Source: Mesorhizobium intechi
GTDB taxonomy: Bacteria; Pseudomonadota; Alphaproteobacteria; Rhizobiales; Rhizobiaceae
Length of the DNA stretch: 43,632 nt
Reading direction: 5' to 3'
Assembly: GCF_002879535.1 (NCBI RefSeq)
Contig: NZ_PNOT02000134.1
Span: forward strand, 1 to 43,632
In this document: piece by piece, positions 28,301 through 36,601 of the stretch
How positions within the stretch are numbered: position 1 is the stretch's first letter
Layout: each line of letters begins with the position of its first letter
The notes under the pieces: generated by a model
Seen by the model: only the letters and a program-made list of their open reading frames with translations
What the model was told of the DNA's origin: nothing
Databases searched by the model: none
Program-made: the position numbers and the translations under genes

Positions 28301-28719
28301 GGGATGAGGCGCATGCCGAAGCGGACGCGGCCGGCATCCGCCATCGGTTTGCCGTCAGATGTCTTAAGGCTGACGTCGCTGACCTGAAGCGCCACGAAGC
28401 TCGAACCGTCGAGCGTGATGCGCGCAGGCCCGACCGCCACATCAACATCGACACCGGCGAGTTTCTCGATGGCGGTCTCCGCTTCCGCCCGAAGCCGCTC
28501 GGAGCCGACCCCGGATGCCCCGACCAGATAGACAACGACAGCGGCCAGGAACAAGAACGCGACCATGCCGGCGAACACACGCGACAGGACGCGGAAGCCG
28601 CGGCCGATCGACGCCTGACCGAGTGGTGGAACGCGGCATGCGGACGGCAAGGTCCCCAGGTCGGTGATCTCGTCACGCCTGAACCGGATCTTCTCGTGCT
28701 GCGGTTGCTCCTGATCCAC
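25345..28719 (-). CDS. Large AsmA/YhdP-like (DUF3971) protein
   Basis: The protein of about 1,124 residues has one N-terminal membrane helix (about 45-68) and a very long periplasmic part rich in beta strands. The C-terminal region (LKLANGVLRGPRIGTTFQG, then VYGLNRIFGELPIVGALLG) is the AsmA-like C-terminal signature of the DUF3971/YhdP group. Relatives are thought to bridge the periplasm and move phospholipids to the outer membrane. The GTG at 28719, with GGAAG five bases upstream, is the favoured start because the ATG frame start at 28800 would leave only 14 bases to the divergent bcp gene. Confidence 0.85.
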   Translation of the reverse strand: MDQEQPQHEKIRFRRDEITDLGTLPSACRVPPLGQASIGRGFRVLSRVFAGMVAFLFLAAVVVYLVGASGVGSERLRAEAETAIEKLAGVDVDVAVGPARITLDGSSFVALQVSDVSLKTSDGKPMADAGRVRFGMRLIPLLWGEVRLTSARISDAHIVVAAMPSGGDWTAQLRNEDGLVDPERLSDALFGNIHRALDAVREDSLRRIDVSNVEFVLPDAEAIKLVKIADATVVQSGPGAVEFSSEADVDGRKVTVAASATRDVAAHRVTALTASVDLSSADDTSAGKLGAIALKLTGAEGSGTIESRLTASVSSSGSVLDLGTRGLLPADVDVDATLVHGSNKIQVDRLLLKTGRSSFNFGGSIGPKPATGAAGEEPSYRYDLTSDGSTLAPSESPEPALTFLARIAGVYQTRSHKLVAEQIAVRSAAAGEVLGTAAVAFVDGRAPGINLALNVHDMPVSHVKQLWPWFSAGNARLWVLDNLFGGRVVDANLQFQVVPGRLGNGVPLSADEVFGRFQIEGSRFDTAGRIPPIRDAVGVVAFHGNDVDISLSSGTVFMPSGRTVAASNGTLAVKAANRPPVIGALDIDVEGEAPAVAELASYEPINAMRHVGFLPEDLSGSVTGHVRADIPLQSGVDTSKLDWLVSLDYTGLSLAKPFEGQAVTDADGSITVDAEKAVISAKASLNGIPAELNLIEPLADNGPARSRKVALVLDDKVRAAAMPGLTPMLGGTVKVAIDKSGGGNQNVSADLTNARLDIPWAGWSKGAGVPANVTFVMTKAGDTTTLSDFNLDGKTFSIDGSIVLVNGALSSAKFGKVTLNRGDDVAISVKRSGKGYVVDINGNALDARSLIKQFTSDVDTATKTTGTDNISVSADVEQLIGFHDEQLSNLKLDYSAAGSRVNGLKVSATASSGAAITISNTTGDGRRSLNVKSADAGAILRFLNVYEHMEGGSIMLALTGAGDGPMKGKVDTSNFFIVNEPKLASIVSTTPAGDNRSLNQAVKGSLDTSRVKFERGYAEIEKGNGYLKLANGVLRGPRIGTTFQGILYDQNNNMDMTGTFMPVYGLNRIFGELPIVGALLGNGRDRGLIGVTYRLRGNANKPVLDVNPLSVIAPGIFRSIFEYR

Positions 28720-28814
28720 GCAATCTTCCGTTGTACAAATTCGCTCGTGGACGAATCCCCGGTCGACACTATATCGGTGTGGCGTCGCGCGTAACCTCAA
28801 ACAAGGGCATCGAT

Positions 28815-29282
28815 ATGGCTGACCTCGACGTGGGCGATCTTGCGCCGCAATTCGATCTGCCCCGGGATGGCGGCGGCTCGCTCAGCCTGGCCGCATCGGC
28901 CGGCAAACCCGTGGTGCTCTACTTCTATCCACAGGACGACACGACAAGCTGTACCCAGGAAGCGATCAGCTTTTCGCAGCTGAAACCGGAATTCGAGAAG
29001 GCAGGCGCTGTCGTGATCGGTCTGTCACCCGACAACGTCAAGAAGCACGACAAGTTCAAATCGAAATACAACCTCACCGTAGACCTCGCCGCGGACGAGG
29101 AGCGCAAGGTGATCGAGGCCTACCATCTGTGGGTCGAGAAATCGATGTATGGCCGCAAATATATGGGCGTCGAGCGCGCGACGTTCCTGATCGGCCGTGA
29201 CGGGCGTATCGCCAGGATCTGGCGCAAGGTCCGGGTCAAGAACCATGCCGAGGAAGTGCTGGAGGCCGTTCGCGCGCTTTGA
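28815..29282 (+). CDS. bcp: Peroxiredoxin, Bcp/PrxQ type (single cysteine)
   Basis: This thiol peroxidase reduces H2O2 and organic peroxides in the cytosol. The protein of 155 residues starts MADLDVGDLAPQFDLP. The peroxidatic cysteine is in YPQDDTTSCTQEA, and PDNVKKHDKFKSKYNL and the LIGRDGRIARIW strand fit the Bcp subgroup. In many Bcp proteins a resolving Cys follows five residues later; here that place is Ile and there is no other Cys in the protein, so it should act as a one-Cys enzyme with an outside reductant. Divergent from the AsmA-like gene. Confidence 0.92.
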   Translation: MADLDVGDLAPQFDLPRDGGGSLSLAASAGKPVVLYFYPQDDTTSCTQEAISFSQLKPEFEKAGAVVIGLSPDNVKKHDKFKSKYNLTVDLAADEERKVIEAYHLWVEKSMYGRKYMGVERATFLIGRDGRIARIWRKVRVKNHAEEVLEAVRAL

Positions 29283-29338
29283 GCGTCAAAGGCGATGAAA
29301 GCAATCGACAGTCCCGCTCGTTCCGAAAGGAGCCGTCC

Positions 29339-30481
29339 TTACTCGTCTGACGTTTCCGCCTTCGGCTGCCGTTGTACCCTCCAGGATTTCGAAACCTGGT
29401 TCACGCGATCGGCCAGCGCGGCGAGATGACCGCGCAAGCCACGCGCGCCAATCATCGACGACAGCTTGACTGATTGCGTGGCGAAGCGCCGCTTGAAATC
29501 CTCGCCGCCGCAGAGAAAATCGACGGTGGTGAGCCTGCGGTCGAGCGACCACTGGATATAGTCTATCATCAGCACCATGCCCGGCGAGGCGCGCTCATAT
29601 TCGGGATCATAGGTGGTGACGAAAGCCATCATAGTGCCGTGCTGCTCGAAATTGATCGAGACGGCGACGATCGTGTTGTCGAGTTCCAGTACGAAGATGC
29701 GCAACAGGCCGAGTTCGGCCAGCACCGAAACAAGCGCGGCAAGAACGGGCGAGCCCTCGTCGAACAGGTTGGAAGCGCGGCCATGTCGCGCGAGCCAGAG
29801 GCGCTTCAGCACCGCGACGCGCGCGAGCACCGGCTCGCGCGGGTCGTCCGCACCCAGCAGGCGGAAACGCAGTGCACCGTTTTCTTCCATGAACTTGCGG
29901 CCACGACGATAGTTCTGCCGCGCTTTCTTGGACAGCGCCTCGAACCATTCCGCCCCACTTTGCCAGGGACCAACGACACGGTAGCTGATCTCACTGCGCT
30001 GGTTGGGCCGAAGCGCCTTGCCCTGGTGCGAGGCCGGATCCAGCAAGGCCCGGATACCGGCATCCGGCAGCAGGCGATTGAGATAGACGAGGTCGAAGCC
30101 GCCGTGATCGAAAACATGCTGCCAGAGGCGGGGGATCACCCCCGGATCGCCGTCGGGCGCGACCAGGGCGTCGCCATAGTCGCTGTGATCCTTCGCCGCC
30201 CATTCGAGCATGCGGATGCCGGAGCGCCTGAACGTAGCGAGCGCGATCACGCCGTCGAGCCGATCGCCGTTCCAGGCAAGCCCGATCCTGAGCGTGCGCC
30301 GCTCCTGGTGCGGGGTGGTGCGCCACCAGGCCGCGATCCAGTCCGGGTGCTGGAAGACCAGCCCGCCGGCTCGCTGCCAGAGCGCGGTCCAGGCCGGTGC
30401 GATCTCGGCCAGGCGCGCGGCCGATGTCACGACCTCGAAGGTGCGTGTCCGCGGGATCGCCAGCACAAAGGGGGCGTTCAC
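29339..30481 (-). CDS. BioF2/FemAB-like (GNAT fold) acyltransferase
   Basis: The protein of 380 residues resembles the Acetyltransf_6 (BioF2-like, formerly CelD-like) group. GLVFQHPDWIAAWWRTT near residue 45 is the typical entry motif; SKKARQNYRRGRKFMEEN and the C-terminal YASPG-like ERASPGMVLMIDYIQWS and DFLCGGEDFKRRFAT regions are clear family segments. Substrate unknown. The GTG start overlaps the stop of the desaturase-like gene (GTGA), with GAAGGG upstream, so the products are probably made together. The same frame stays open to 31183, but that part is antisense shadow of the neighbour. Confidence 0.83.
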   Translation of the reverse strand: MNAPFVLAIPRTRTFEVVTSAARLAEIAPAWTALWQRAGGLVFQHPDWIAAWWRTTPHQERRTLRIGLAWNGDRLDGVIALATFRRSGIRMLEWAAKDHSDYGDALVAPDGDPGVIPRLWQHVFDHGGFDLVYLNRLLPDAGIRALLDPASHQGKALRPNQRSEISYRVVGPWQSGAEWFEALSKKARQNYRRGRKFMEENGALRFRLLGADDPREPVLARVAVLKRLWLARHGRASNLFDEGSPVLAALVSVLAELGLLRIFVLELDNTIVAVSINFEQHGTMMAFVTTYDPEYERASPGMVLMIDYIQWSLDRRLTTVDFLCGGEDFKRRFATQSVKLSSMIGARGLRGHLAALADRVNQVSKSWRVQRQPKAETSDE

Positions 30482-31473
30482 GGCCGTGTCCCTTCCGATG
30501 ATCGCGAGGTCCGTGGCTTTGCAGGCCGGAGGCGCTTGGCAATATGCCCCCACATCCGCGTCAGTGGCATCACATAAAGGCCGGCGAGGGACTGGTAGTC
30601 GCGCACATTGCGGTCGACCAGTCCGAACTTGAAGTCCTCGTCCGGCCTCGGCACACACAATGTTCCGAAGAGCCGATCCCAGAACGAGAAGAGCAGCCCG
30701 AAATTCTTGTCGTAGTGGCGCGGATCGGTGCTGTGATGCAGTTGGTGCCAATGAGGGCACAGGATCACATTGTTGAGCGGGCCGAACGAAATCTTGAAAT
30801 GCGTATGCCTGACGAAATCCATCATCAGAATGTTGCGCATGACATAGACGTTGACGCCAAAGACCGTCAGTTCGACAAGGTTCAGTGAAATCAGCGACCA
30901 GATGCCGAAACAGATGCCGACGATGAGGCCATCCCAGGCGCGATTCATCAGCTCGTCGAGCGGGTGGACCCGGTCCTTGGTGATCCCGACCATCACCTCG
31001 GCCGAGTGATGCACCTTGTGCAGTTCCCAAAGCACCGGATAGCGGTGCTGGGCGACGTGATAGAGATAATAGGAAATATCGTAGGCAAGCAGCATGGTGA
31101 TGGTGAAGATCAGCACCGTCGCCGGTCCGGCCGGCCCCTTCACCAGAGGCGGCTGGAACTGGAAGAGTGTCGAGAACAGCCAATTGGTTGCGTACCCCAC
31201 CGCCGAGACGAAGACTATTCCGGCAGGCAGCATCAGGAAGGGCATCAGGGCCTTCTTCGTCACCCAGAACAGCAGGTCGGCTTTCGCCGAGGGATGGGTG
31301 ATGACCTCATGCGGGACAACGAACTCGAAGAATTCCTTCCAGCTCTTGTCCTCGACCGTGCGCCAATAGGCGACCAGCGCGCTGACAAAAGCAGTCGACA
31401 GCAAAAGCCCGGTCGCCAGCAAACTGGTGCCCGAGATCTTGTCGAGGACCTTGCCAACCAGATCGCCCAGCAT
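30478..31473 (-). CDS. Sterol desaturase/fatty acid hydroxylase family membrane protein
   Basis: The protein has 331 residues and about five membrane spans. The di-iron histidine clusters are visible in order: YYLYHVAQHR (HX4H), LHKVHHS (HX2HH), and HWHQLHHST (HX3HH) near residue 245. Family members hydroxylate or desaturate lipids; OlsE of Rhizobium tropici, which hydroxylates ornithine lipids, belongs to this superfamily. The ATG at 31473 is chosen over an upstream TTG at 31497. It is coupled to the BioF2-like gene. Actual substrate unknown. Confidence 0.87.
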   Translation of the reverse strand: MLGDLVGKVLDKISGTSLLATGLLLSTAFVSALVAYWRTVEDKSWKEFFEFVVPHEVITHPSAKADLLFWVTKKALMPFLMLPAGIVFVSAVGYATNWLFSTLFQFQPPLVKGPAGPATVLIFTITMLLAYDISYYLYHVAQHRYPVLWELHKVHHSAEVMVGITKDRVHPLDELMNRAWDGLIVGICFGIWSLISLNLVELTVFGVNVYVMRNILMMDFVRHTHFKISFGPLNNVILCPHWHQLHHSTDPRHYDKNFGLLFSFWDRLFGTLCVPRPDEDFKFGLVDRNVRDYQSLAGLYVMPLTRMWGHIAKRLRPAKPRTSRSSEGTRP

Positions 31474-31779
31474 TCCTGCCGCCCTAGTGAATCCCAAACC
31501 CCGGTATTGCTTCTATTCGAAAACCGTCAACTAAAAGCAATCGAAGACAGTTAAGGAAACGTAGACCTTGATCGCGACCGACAGGCCGCTCGGCTGGACA
31601 CAGATTGCGCTCGTCGCCAATGATTTCATGGCATTACGGACGCTTGCTTAGCTGCTTTCATGCAATCCTTTGCCCGCGCCGCGTGCATTCGGCGCCGACC
31701 GGTCGGCCCGGCAAGCCTTTGTTAACCCTAATAATGTGTAATCAAGCTGTCGTGGTGTCGTAAACGAAAGCTTGGTCCC

Positions 31780-33072
31780 GTGAACGCAACCGGTCAGTCC
31801 GCAGTCTTCGGCAGGCGCAAGGAACCCCACACGGTCATCATTGCCCGCGGCAACGAGATCAGGCATTTCACGATCCGGCCCTGGCTCGCGGCATTCATCG
31901 GCTCCGCATTCGCCGCCATCGCCATCGGCTACCTCCTCGCCACCTCCTATCTGGTGCTGCGCGACGACCTGATCGGCGCCACCACCGCGCGCCAGGCGCG
32001 TATGCAGCAAGCCTATGAAGACCGCATCTCGGCGCTTCGCGCCCAGGTCGACCGCATCACCAGCCGCCAGTTGCTCGACCAGCAATTGATGGAAAACAAG
32101 GTCAGCGAACTGATCGAACGCCAGACACAGCTCAGCCAGCGCCACGGCCGTCTCGGACCATTGCTCGAGCGCGCCGAGAACGAGGTGGGAGCGGCACCCA
32201 CCGAGGATCCGGCCGCCGCCGCCAAGCCGGACAAGCACGCCGAAGTGACTGGCAACATCAGCCAGCCCGCGCAGAATTATGCGGTCGCAAGCCTGGGTGC
32301 TGCCGATACCAGGCCGTTCTCCCTGTGGTCGACCCGCACGGATCCGGTGCCCAGCGATACAGCCGCCGATCGTGCCGACAAGCTGTTCGTCTCGATCAAC
32401 CAGTCGCTGAAATCCATCGAAAACGAACAACTCACCCGTGTCAGCACGCTTGCGGACAATGCCTACAAGAGCGCCGATGCCATCCAGCAGGCGCTGCAGG
32501 CGGCCGGACTGCCGGTCGACAGCGATTTCGGCAAGAACGAAAGCGATGTCGGCGGTCCGCTGATCCCACTCGACAGTTCGATGATCTTCGACAGCAAGGT
32601 CAAGGAGCTGGACGAAGCACTGGACACGCTTGACCAATTGAAGAAGGAAGCGCGCCAGCTGCCGCTTGCCAACCCCGCCCCCGGCCACTCCGTCACCAGC
32701 CCGTACGGCGTGCGGACCGATCCCATCCTCGGCACGGCAGCACTCCATTCAGGCATGGATTTCAGGGCGCCGATCGGCATGGCCGCCAAGGTCACGGCGC
32801 CCGGCATCGTCACCAAGGCCGGCTGGAACGGCGGCTACGGCCGCATGGTGGAGGTCGACCACGGCAATGGCTTTGCGACCCGCTACGGGCATCTCAGCGA
32901 AATCGACGTGACCGTGGGCGAGAAGCTGGACGCCGGCGCCATCATCGGCAAGACCGGCAGCAGCGGCCGTTCGACGGGGCCGCATCTTCACTATGAAGTG
33001 CGCCACAATGGCGAAGCGATCGATCCCTTGCGCTTCCTCGCCGTCGGCAAGAAGGTGGCCCAGTACCTCTGA
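31780..33072 (+). CDS. M23 family peptidase, membrane anchored
   Basis: The protein of 430 residues has one membrane helix (about residues 35-57), a long coiled-coil region (about 70-290, with a short low-complexity linker) and a C-terminal LytM/M23 domain. The zinc ligands are present: HSGMDF (HxxxD) and PHLHYEV (HxH), with RYGHLSEI between, so the domain should be an active glycyl endopeptidase or a divisome-type regulator. The start is GTG at 31780. The upstream region holds TTAACC at 31721 and a perfect 14-bp palindrome at 31694-31707. Confidence 0.93.
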   Translation: MNATGQSAVFGRRKEPHTVIIARGNEIRHFTIRPWLAAFIGSAFAAIAIGYLLATSYLVLRDDLIGATTARQARMQQAYEDRISALRAQVDRITSRQLLDQQLMENKVSELIERQTQLSQRHGRLGPLLERAENEVGAAPTEDPAAAAKPDKHAEVTGNISQPAQNYAVASLGAADTRPFSLWSTRTDPVPSDTAADRADKLFVSINQSLKSIENEQLTRVSTLADNAYKSADAIQQALQAAGLPVDSDFGKNESDVGGPLIPLDSSMIFDSKVKELDEALDTLDQLKKEARQLPLANPAPGHSVTSPYGVRTDPILGTAALHSGMDFRAPIGMAAKVTAPGIVTKAGWNGGYGRMVEVDHGNGFATRYGHLSEIDVTVGEKLDAGAIIGKTGSSGRSTGPHLHYEVRHNGEAIDPLRFLAVGKKVAQYL

Positions 33073-33199
33073 GGCGCGCCGGTCCTGACTTGATTGGCAC
33101 ATCATACCTCCCGAATAGATCTCCCGCCTTGATTTCGAGGTGGTGATCGCCATCCGTGCGGCCTTTCGGCCGCCTGCGGACCGCGCTGGAGCAGGCATC

Positions 33200-33955
33200 A
33201 TGAGGCCGGCGCCACTCTCGCCGCAATTGTCCGTCGCCCTGCCCGTTCTTGGTGCTGCGTCGCTGCTGCTCGCCTGGCAGTATCTGCTGCCGCTTCTCGG
33301 CGTGCCGGCCTATATCGTGCCGACCCCTACAGCCATATCCGGCGTCTTCCAGAGAAATTTCGCGCTGCTGATGGATAATCTGAAGCCAACGCTTATCGAG
33401 GCGCTGTCCGGCTCCGTCATCGGCAATCTGGCCGCCGTGCTGCTGGCGGTGCTGTTCGTGCACAACCGCATCCTGCAGGCAACCTATTTTCCGATCGTGC
33501 TGTTCTTCAACACCATTCCGATCCTGGCCTTGTCGCCGATCATCATCCTGATCTTCGGGCTCGGCATGACGCCGAAGATCGTCATCGCGGCCGTGATCTG
33601 CTTCTTCCCGACGCTGGTGAACATGATCCGTGGCCTGGATTCGGCCAGCGACAATGAGCACGAGCTGTTTCGGGTGCGGTCGGCGACACGTTCCGAGATT
33701 TTCTGGAGCCTGCGGCTGCCGCGCGCACTGCCGATGCTGTTCTCCTCGCTCCGCATCGCTTCGGCGACGGCAGTGATCGGCGCCATCGTCGGCGAATGGA
33801 TCGGCTCGGACAAGGGCCTCGGCGCCCTGATCATCCAGGCGAGCTTCAATTACCAGTCGGACCGCCTCTACGCGGCGATCGTGCTGTCGTCTTGCCTGTC
33901 GATCCTGCTGTTCTGTGCCGTGGTGCTGGTCGAGCGCCGGGTCATCAAATACTGA
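33200..33955 (+). CDS. ABC transporter permease, SsuC/TauC/ThiX-like
   Basis: The protein of 251 residues has six predicted spans and the BPD_transp_1 domain. The EAA-like loop is in SATRSEIFWSLRLPRALPML, which contacts the ATPase. The SsuC/TauC/ThiX group takes up sulfonates, nitrate, or thiamine precursors. No ATPase or binding protein gene lies next to it, so it either uses partners encoded elsewhere or is a remnant. GGAG precedes the ATG at 33200; the frame is open to 33140. A hairpin follows at 33968. Confidence 0.85.
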   Translation: MRPAPLSPQLSVALPVLGAASLLLAWQYLLPLLGVPAYIVPTPTAISGVFQRNFALLMDNLKPTLIEALSGSVIGNLAAVLLAVLFVHNRILQATYFPIVLFFNTIPILALSPIIILIFGLGMTPKIVIAAVICFFPTLVNMIRGLDSASDNEHELFRVRSATRSEIFWSLRLPRALPMLFSSLRIASATAVIGAIVGEWIGSDKGLGALIIQASFNYQSDRLYAAIVLSSCLSILLFCAVVLVERRVIKY

Positions 33956-33967
33956 GCGGGCATCCTA

Positions 33968-33994
33968 CCGGCTCGTGAGGCTTGCACCAGCCGG
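33968..33994 (+). terminator. Possible terminator after the ABC permease
   Basis: CCGGCT, one mismatch, GTG, a seven-base loop, CAC, one mismatch and AGCCGG form a hairpin 13 bases after the permease stop, followed by CTTTGG. The T-run is short. Confidence 0.4.
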
Positions 33995-34043
33995 CTTTGG
34001 ACCGTTTTGATCGGTCGGTATCGTGTGGCTACACGCCCCTTCA

Positions 34044-35219
34044 CTATTTGACATGGATCTCTCGCGGGAACCTGGTCAAGGTCTCATGGCCGGCTTCGGT
34101 CACCAAAATGGTCTCGCTGACCTCGATGCCCCAACCGTCCATCCACATGCCGAGGATGGAGTGGACGACATTGCCGGGTTGAAGCACCGTCTTGTCGCCC
34201 GGCCTGAGGCTGATCGTATGTTCGCCCCAATCTGGCGGATAGGCGACGCCGATGGAATAGCCGATGCGCGATTCCTTCTTCAGCCCGTAACGTTGGATGA
34301 CCTTGCGCCATGCAGCCTCGACCGCCTCGGCAGTCGTTCCCGGCCTCACCGCATCGAGCACCGCGGCCATGCCCTCGATCACCGCCTTTGCCGTGTCCGC
34401 GACCTGTGTCGGCGTCTTGCCGAGCTGCATGGTTCTCGCCAGCCCGGCGGCGTAGCGGCGGCAGACACCGGCGAGTTCCAGCGCGATCGTCTCGTTGTCT
34501 CCAAACCGCCGGTCGCTCCACATGATGTGCGGGGCTGAAGCGTTCTCGCCCCCGAGGATGGTCGGTGGGAGGGCCGTGATATCGCCGGCGAAGTCCGGGC
34601 TGCCGGCGATCTGCGCCGCCTGGATGGAGGCGATGGCGTCGCATTCGCGCACGCCTGGTGCGATCACTTCGAAGGCCCGCGCGACGGCCGCTTCGGCCAG
34701 GGTCGACGCCTTGCGCAGATAGGCGATTTCGGGCGCCGATTTGACCGCGCGGATCCAGTTCACCAGCAGATCGGCATCATGCCATTGCGCGTTGGGAAGA
34801 CCGGCGACCAGCCGGGTGTGCGCTTTCGGCGAGAAATAATAGGCTTCGAGCTCGATGCCGACATGCCTGTTTCCCCACCCCTTGGCGACGATCCAGCGCG
34901 CGATCCAGTCCATGGGGTGGCGATCGGTGCGTTGCACGTGATCCTCCGGGAAGCCAACGACATTCTCGGGCTTCATCCAGGCCGTGAGCAGCCCGCCGGC
35001 CGCATCCATGGCGCGGCCGATCCAGACCGGCTCGACCTCCTCCAAGGGAACCAGCACCACCTGCGGCGTGTAGAATGACCAGCCATCATAGCCTGTGATG
35101 TAGTGCTGGTTGGCAACGTCGTTGACGACAAGGAGTTCGAGACCGCGCTTCGCCATCTCGGCGCGGATCTTGCGAAGCCGCCGTTCGTACTCGTCGCGGG
35201 CAAACGGCAATTCGATCAT
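34044..35219 (-). CDS. M24-fold hydrolase, creatinase/ectoine-hydrolase (DoeA)-like
   Basis: The protein of 391 residues has the two-domain pita-bread layout of M24 proteins: N-terminal creatinase domain, then the catalytic domain from about residue 170. The five metal ligands of aminopeptidases P are absent: the DxG...D region reads ELAGVCRRYAAGLART, the His motif reads GYSIGVAYPP, and the two Glu positions are Ile and Ser. ASAPHIMW keeps a histidine at the place of the creatinase active-site His. It is therefore likely a metal-free amide/C-N hydrolase such as DoeA. GGAG fixes the ATG at 35219; the frame opens at 35234. Confidence 0.8.
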   Translation of the reverse strand: MIELPFARDEYERRLRKIRAEMAKRGLELLVVNDVANQHYITGYDGWSFYTPQVVLVPLEEVEPVWIGRAMDAAGGLLTAWMKPENVVGFPEDHVQRTDRHPMDWIARWIVAKGWGNRHVGIELEAYYFSPKAHTRLVAGLPNAQWHDADLLVNWIRAVKSAPEIAYLRKASTLAEAAVARAFEVIAPGVRECDAIASIQAAQIAGSPDFAGDITALPPTILGGENASAPHIMWSDRRFGDNETIALELAGVCRRYAAGLARTMQLGKTPTQVADTAKAVIEGMAAVLDAVRPGTTAEAVEAAWRKVIQRYGLKKESRIGYSIGVAYPPDWGEHTISLRPGDKTVLQPGNVVHSILGMWMDGWGIEVSETILVTEAGHETLTRFPREIHVK

Positions 35220-35363
35220 CTTTGCTCCATGCATTTTTCAACGGTTGCGAGCCTCGGCCACCATTGAAGCGGTTTCGCCATAGCGGCAATCGGCCAAGGA
35301 CCGCACGTGAACAGGTCCTAGACCCGTGCGGCTCGCAGCCTCTATCGGGAAGATGCTGCTCTC

Positions 35364-35398
35364 GATTTATTTTTGAATTCCATTTGACTGAATAAATC
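35364..35398. promoter_or_regulatory. 35-bp inverted repeat, candidate ROK operator
   Basis: GATTTATT (35364-35371) and AATAAATC (35391-35398) are perfect inverted arms 19 bases apart, 37 bases before the ROK regulator start, in an AT-rich island within GC-rich DNA. ROK regulators of the NagC/XylR kind bind AT-rich palindromes of similar shape. It could control both the operon and the divergent M24 gene. Confidence 0.4.
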
Positions 35399-35434
35399 TT
35401 TGATGCGAACCTTGCCTCAACCGGAGCGCAAGGC

Positions 35435-36601
35435 ATGGCATTGCGGGGGACCAATCAGGAGTTCGGACGGCCGTACAACCGGCGGATCGTGCTCGAGTCC
35501 ATCCGCCTGCATGGGCCGATCGCCCGCGGCGAAATCGCCAGCCGCGTCGGGCTGACCGTCCAGACCGTATCGACCATCGTTCGCGAACTGGAAGAACAGG
35601 GCTACATCCTCTCCTTGCGCGAGGAGCCCAAGGGGCGTGGCCTGCCGCCGGCGACGCTGCGCATCAATCCCGAGGGCGGCTATGCCGTCGGCATCCATAT
35701 CACCCCACTCGGTATCGATGCCGCTTTGATCAATCTGAGCGGCGACGTGATCGCGAGCGTTTACCGCGAGGCACCGAACGCGACGCCCGACAATGCCTTC
35801 GAGCTGATCGGTGCGATGGTGATTGAATTGACCGGAATGCGGGCCGGCGGACGGCTGCTTGGGGTTGGCCTGGCCCTGCCCGGACCGTTCGGCGTCGAAT
35901 CCATGAGCTTCGTCGGCCCGACGACCATGACGGGCTGGAAGGATGTGGCGCTGCGCGAGCGGCTGGCGGCCTCGACCGGACTGCCGGCCTTCTTCGAAAC
36001 AGACATGGTTGCGGCGGCCATGGGCGAGCGGCTCTACGGCCTCGGCGCTCAATTCTCCGACTATTACTATCTCTATTTCGGTGTTGGCCTCGGCGGCGTC
36101 ATGGTCCATGACGGTTCCGTGCAGCGCGGCGCCTGGGGAAATGCCGGCGAGGTCGGGCACATCCCTGTCGTTCCGGGCGGCGAGGCCTGTCCCTGCGGCA
36201 ACCGGGGTTGCCTCGAAAGATACCTCTCGCTCGAGGCGCTTCGGCGCTGGAACGGCACAGAAGCGGACTGGGTCGCGGAAGTCGCGCCGATCTTTCACAA
36301 TGCCGTCGCCGTCATCGAGAACCTGTTCGACCCCGAAACGGTCATCCTCGGCGGGCTGGCGTCCACCGACCTGCTGGAACGGCTGGCCGGTTCGACGGGC
36401 GGCCTGCACAACTCCGTCTCGGCCCGCAAGGACCGCATCGCGCCCCGGCTGATGGTCGCACGCGGCGGACAACATTCGGTGCTGCGCGGCGCCGCTGCCC
36501 TTGCGGTTTCCGGTGTGCTGTCGCCGCGCTTCGGCCAGATGTTCGCCGCCGAGCGCGAACGCGGCCGCGATCTTCTGACGGCCAAGGAGATTGCGGCATG
36601 A
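35435..36601 (+). CDS. ROK family transcriptional regulator (XylR-type)
   Basis: The protein of 388 residues has an N-terminal winged helix-turn-helix (about 16-60, IARGEIASRVGLTVQTVST) and a ROK sugar-binding domain. The ROK zinc motif is complete: GEVGHIPVVPGGEACPCGNRGCLERY contains the His and three Cys. LALPGPFG and the ILGGLAS segment are further family marks. It most likely represses the downstream ABC operon until its sugar, or a phosphorylated form, binds. The stop overlaps the ATPase start (ATGA). GGAG lies nine bases before the ATG. Confidence 0.94.
   Translation: MALRGTNQEFGRPYNRRIVLESIRLHGPIARGEIASRVGLTVQTVSTIVRELEEQGYILSLREEPKGRGLPPATLRINPEGGYAVGIHITPLGIDAALINLSGDVIASVYREAPNATPDNAFELIGAMVIELTGMRAGGRLLGVGLALPGPFGVESMSFVGPTTMTGWKDVALRERLAASTGLPAFFETDMVAAAMGERLYGLGAQFSDYYYLYFGVGLGGVMVHDGSVQRGAWGNAGEVGHIPVVPGGEACPCGNRGCLERYLSLEALRRWNGTEADWVAEVAPIFHNAVAVIENLFDPETVILGGLASTDLLERLAGSTGGLHNSVSARKDRIAPRLMVARGGQHSVLRGAAALAVSGVLSPRFGQMFAAERERGRDLLTAKEIAA

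Noticed and set aside
31721..31735. TTAACCCTAATAATG as a CtrA-binding site before the M23 peptidase gene
   Set aside because: Only one half-site fits (TTAACC); the second TTAA at the right distance is missing.
35384..35412. TTGACT as -35 of the ROK operon promoter
   Set aside because: No acceptable -10 element at 16-18 bases downstream.
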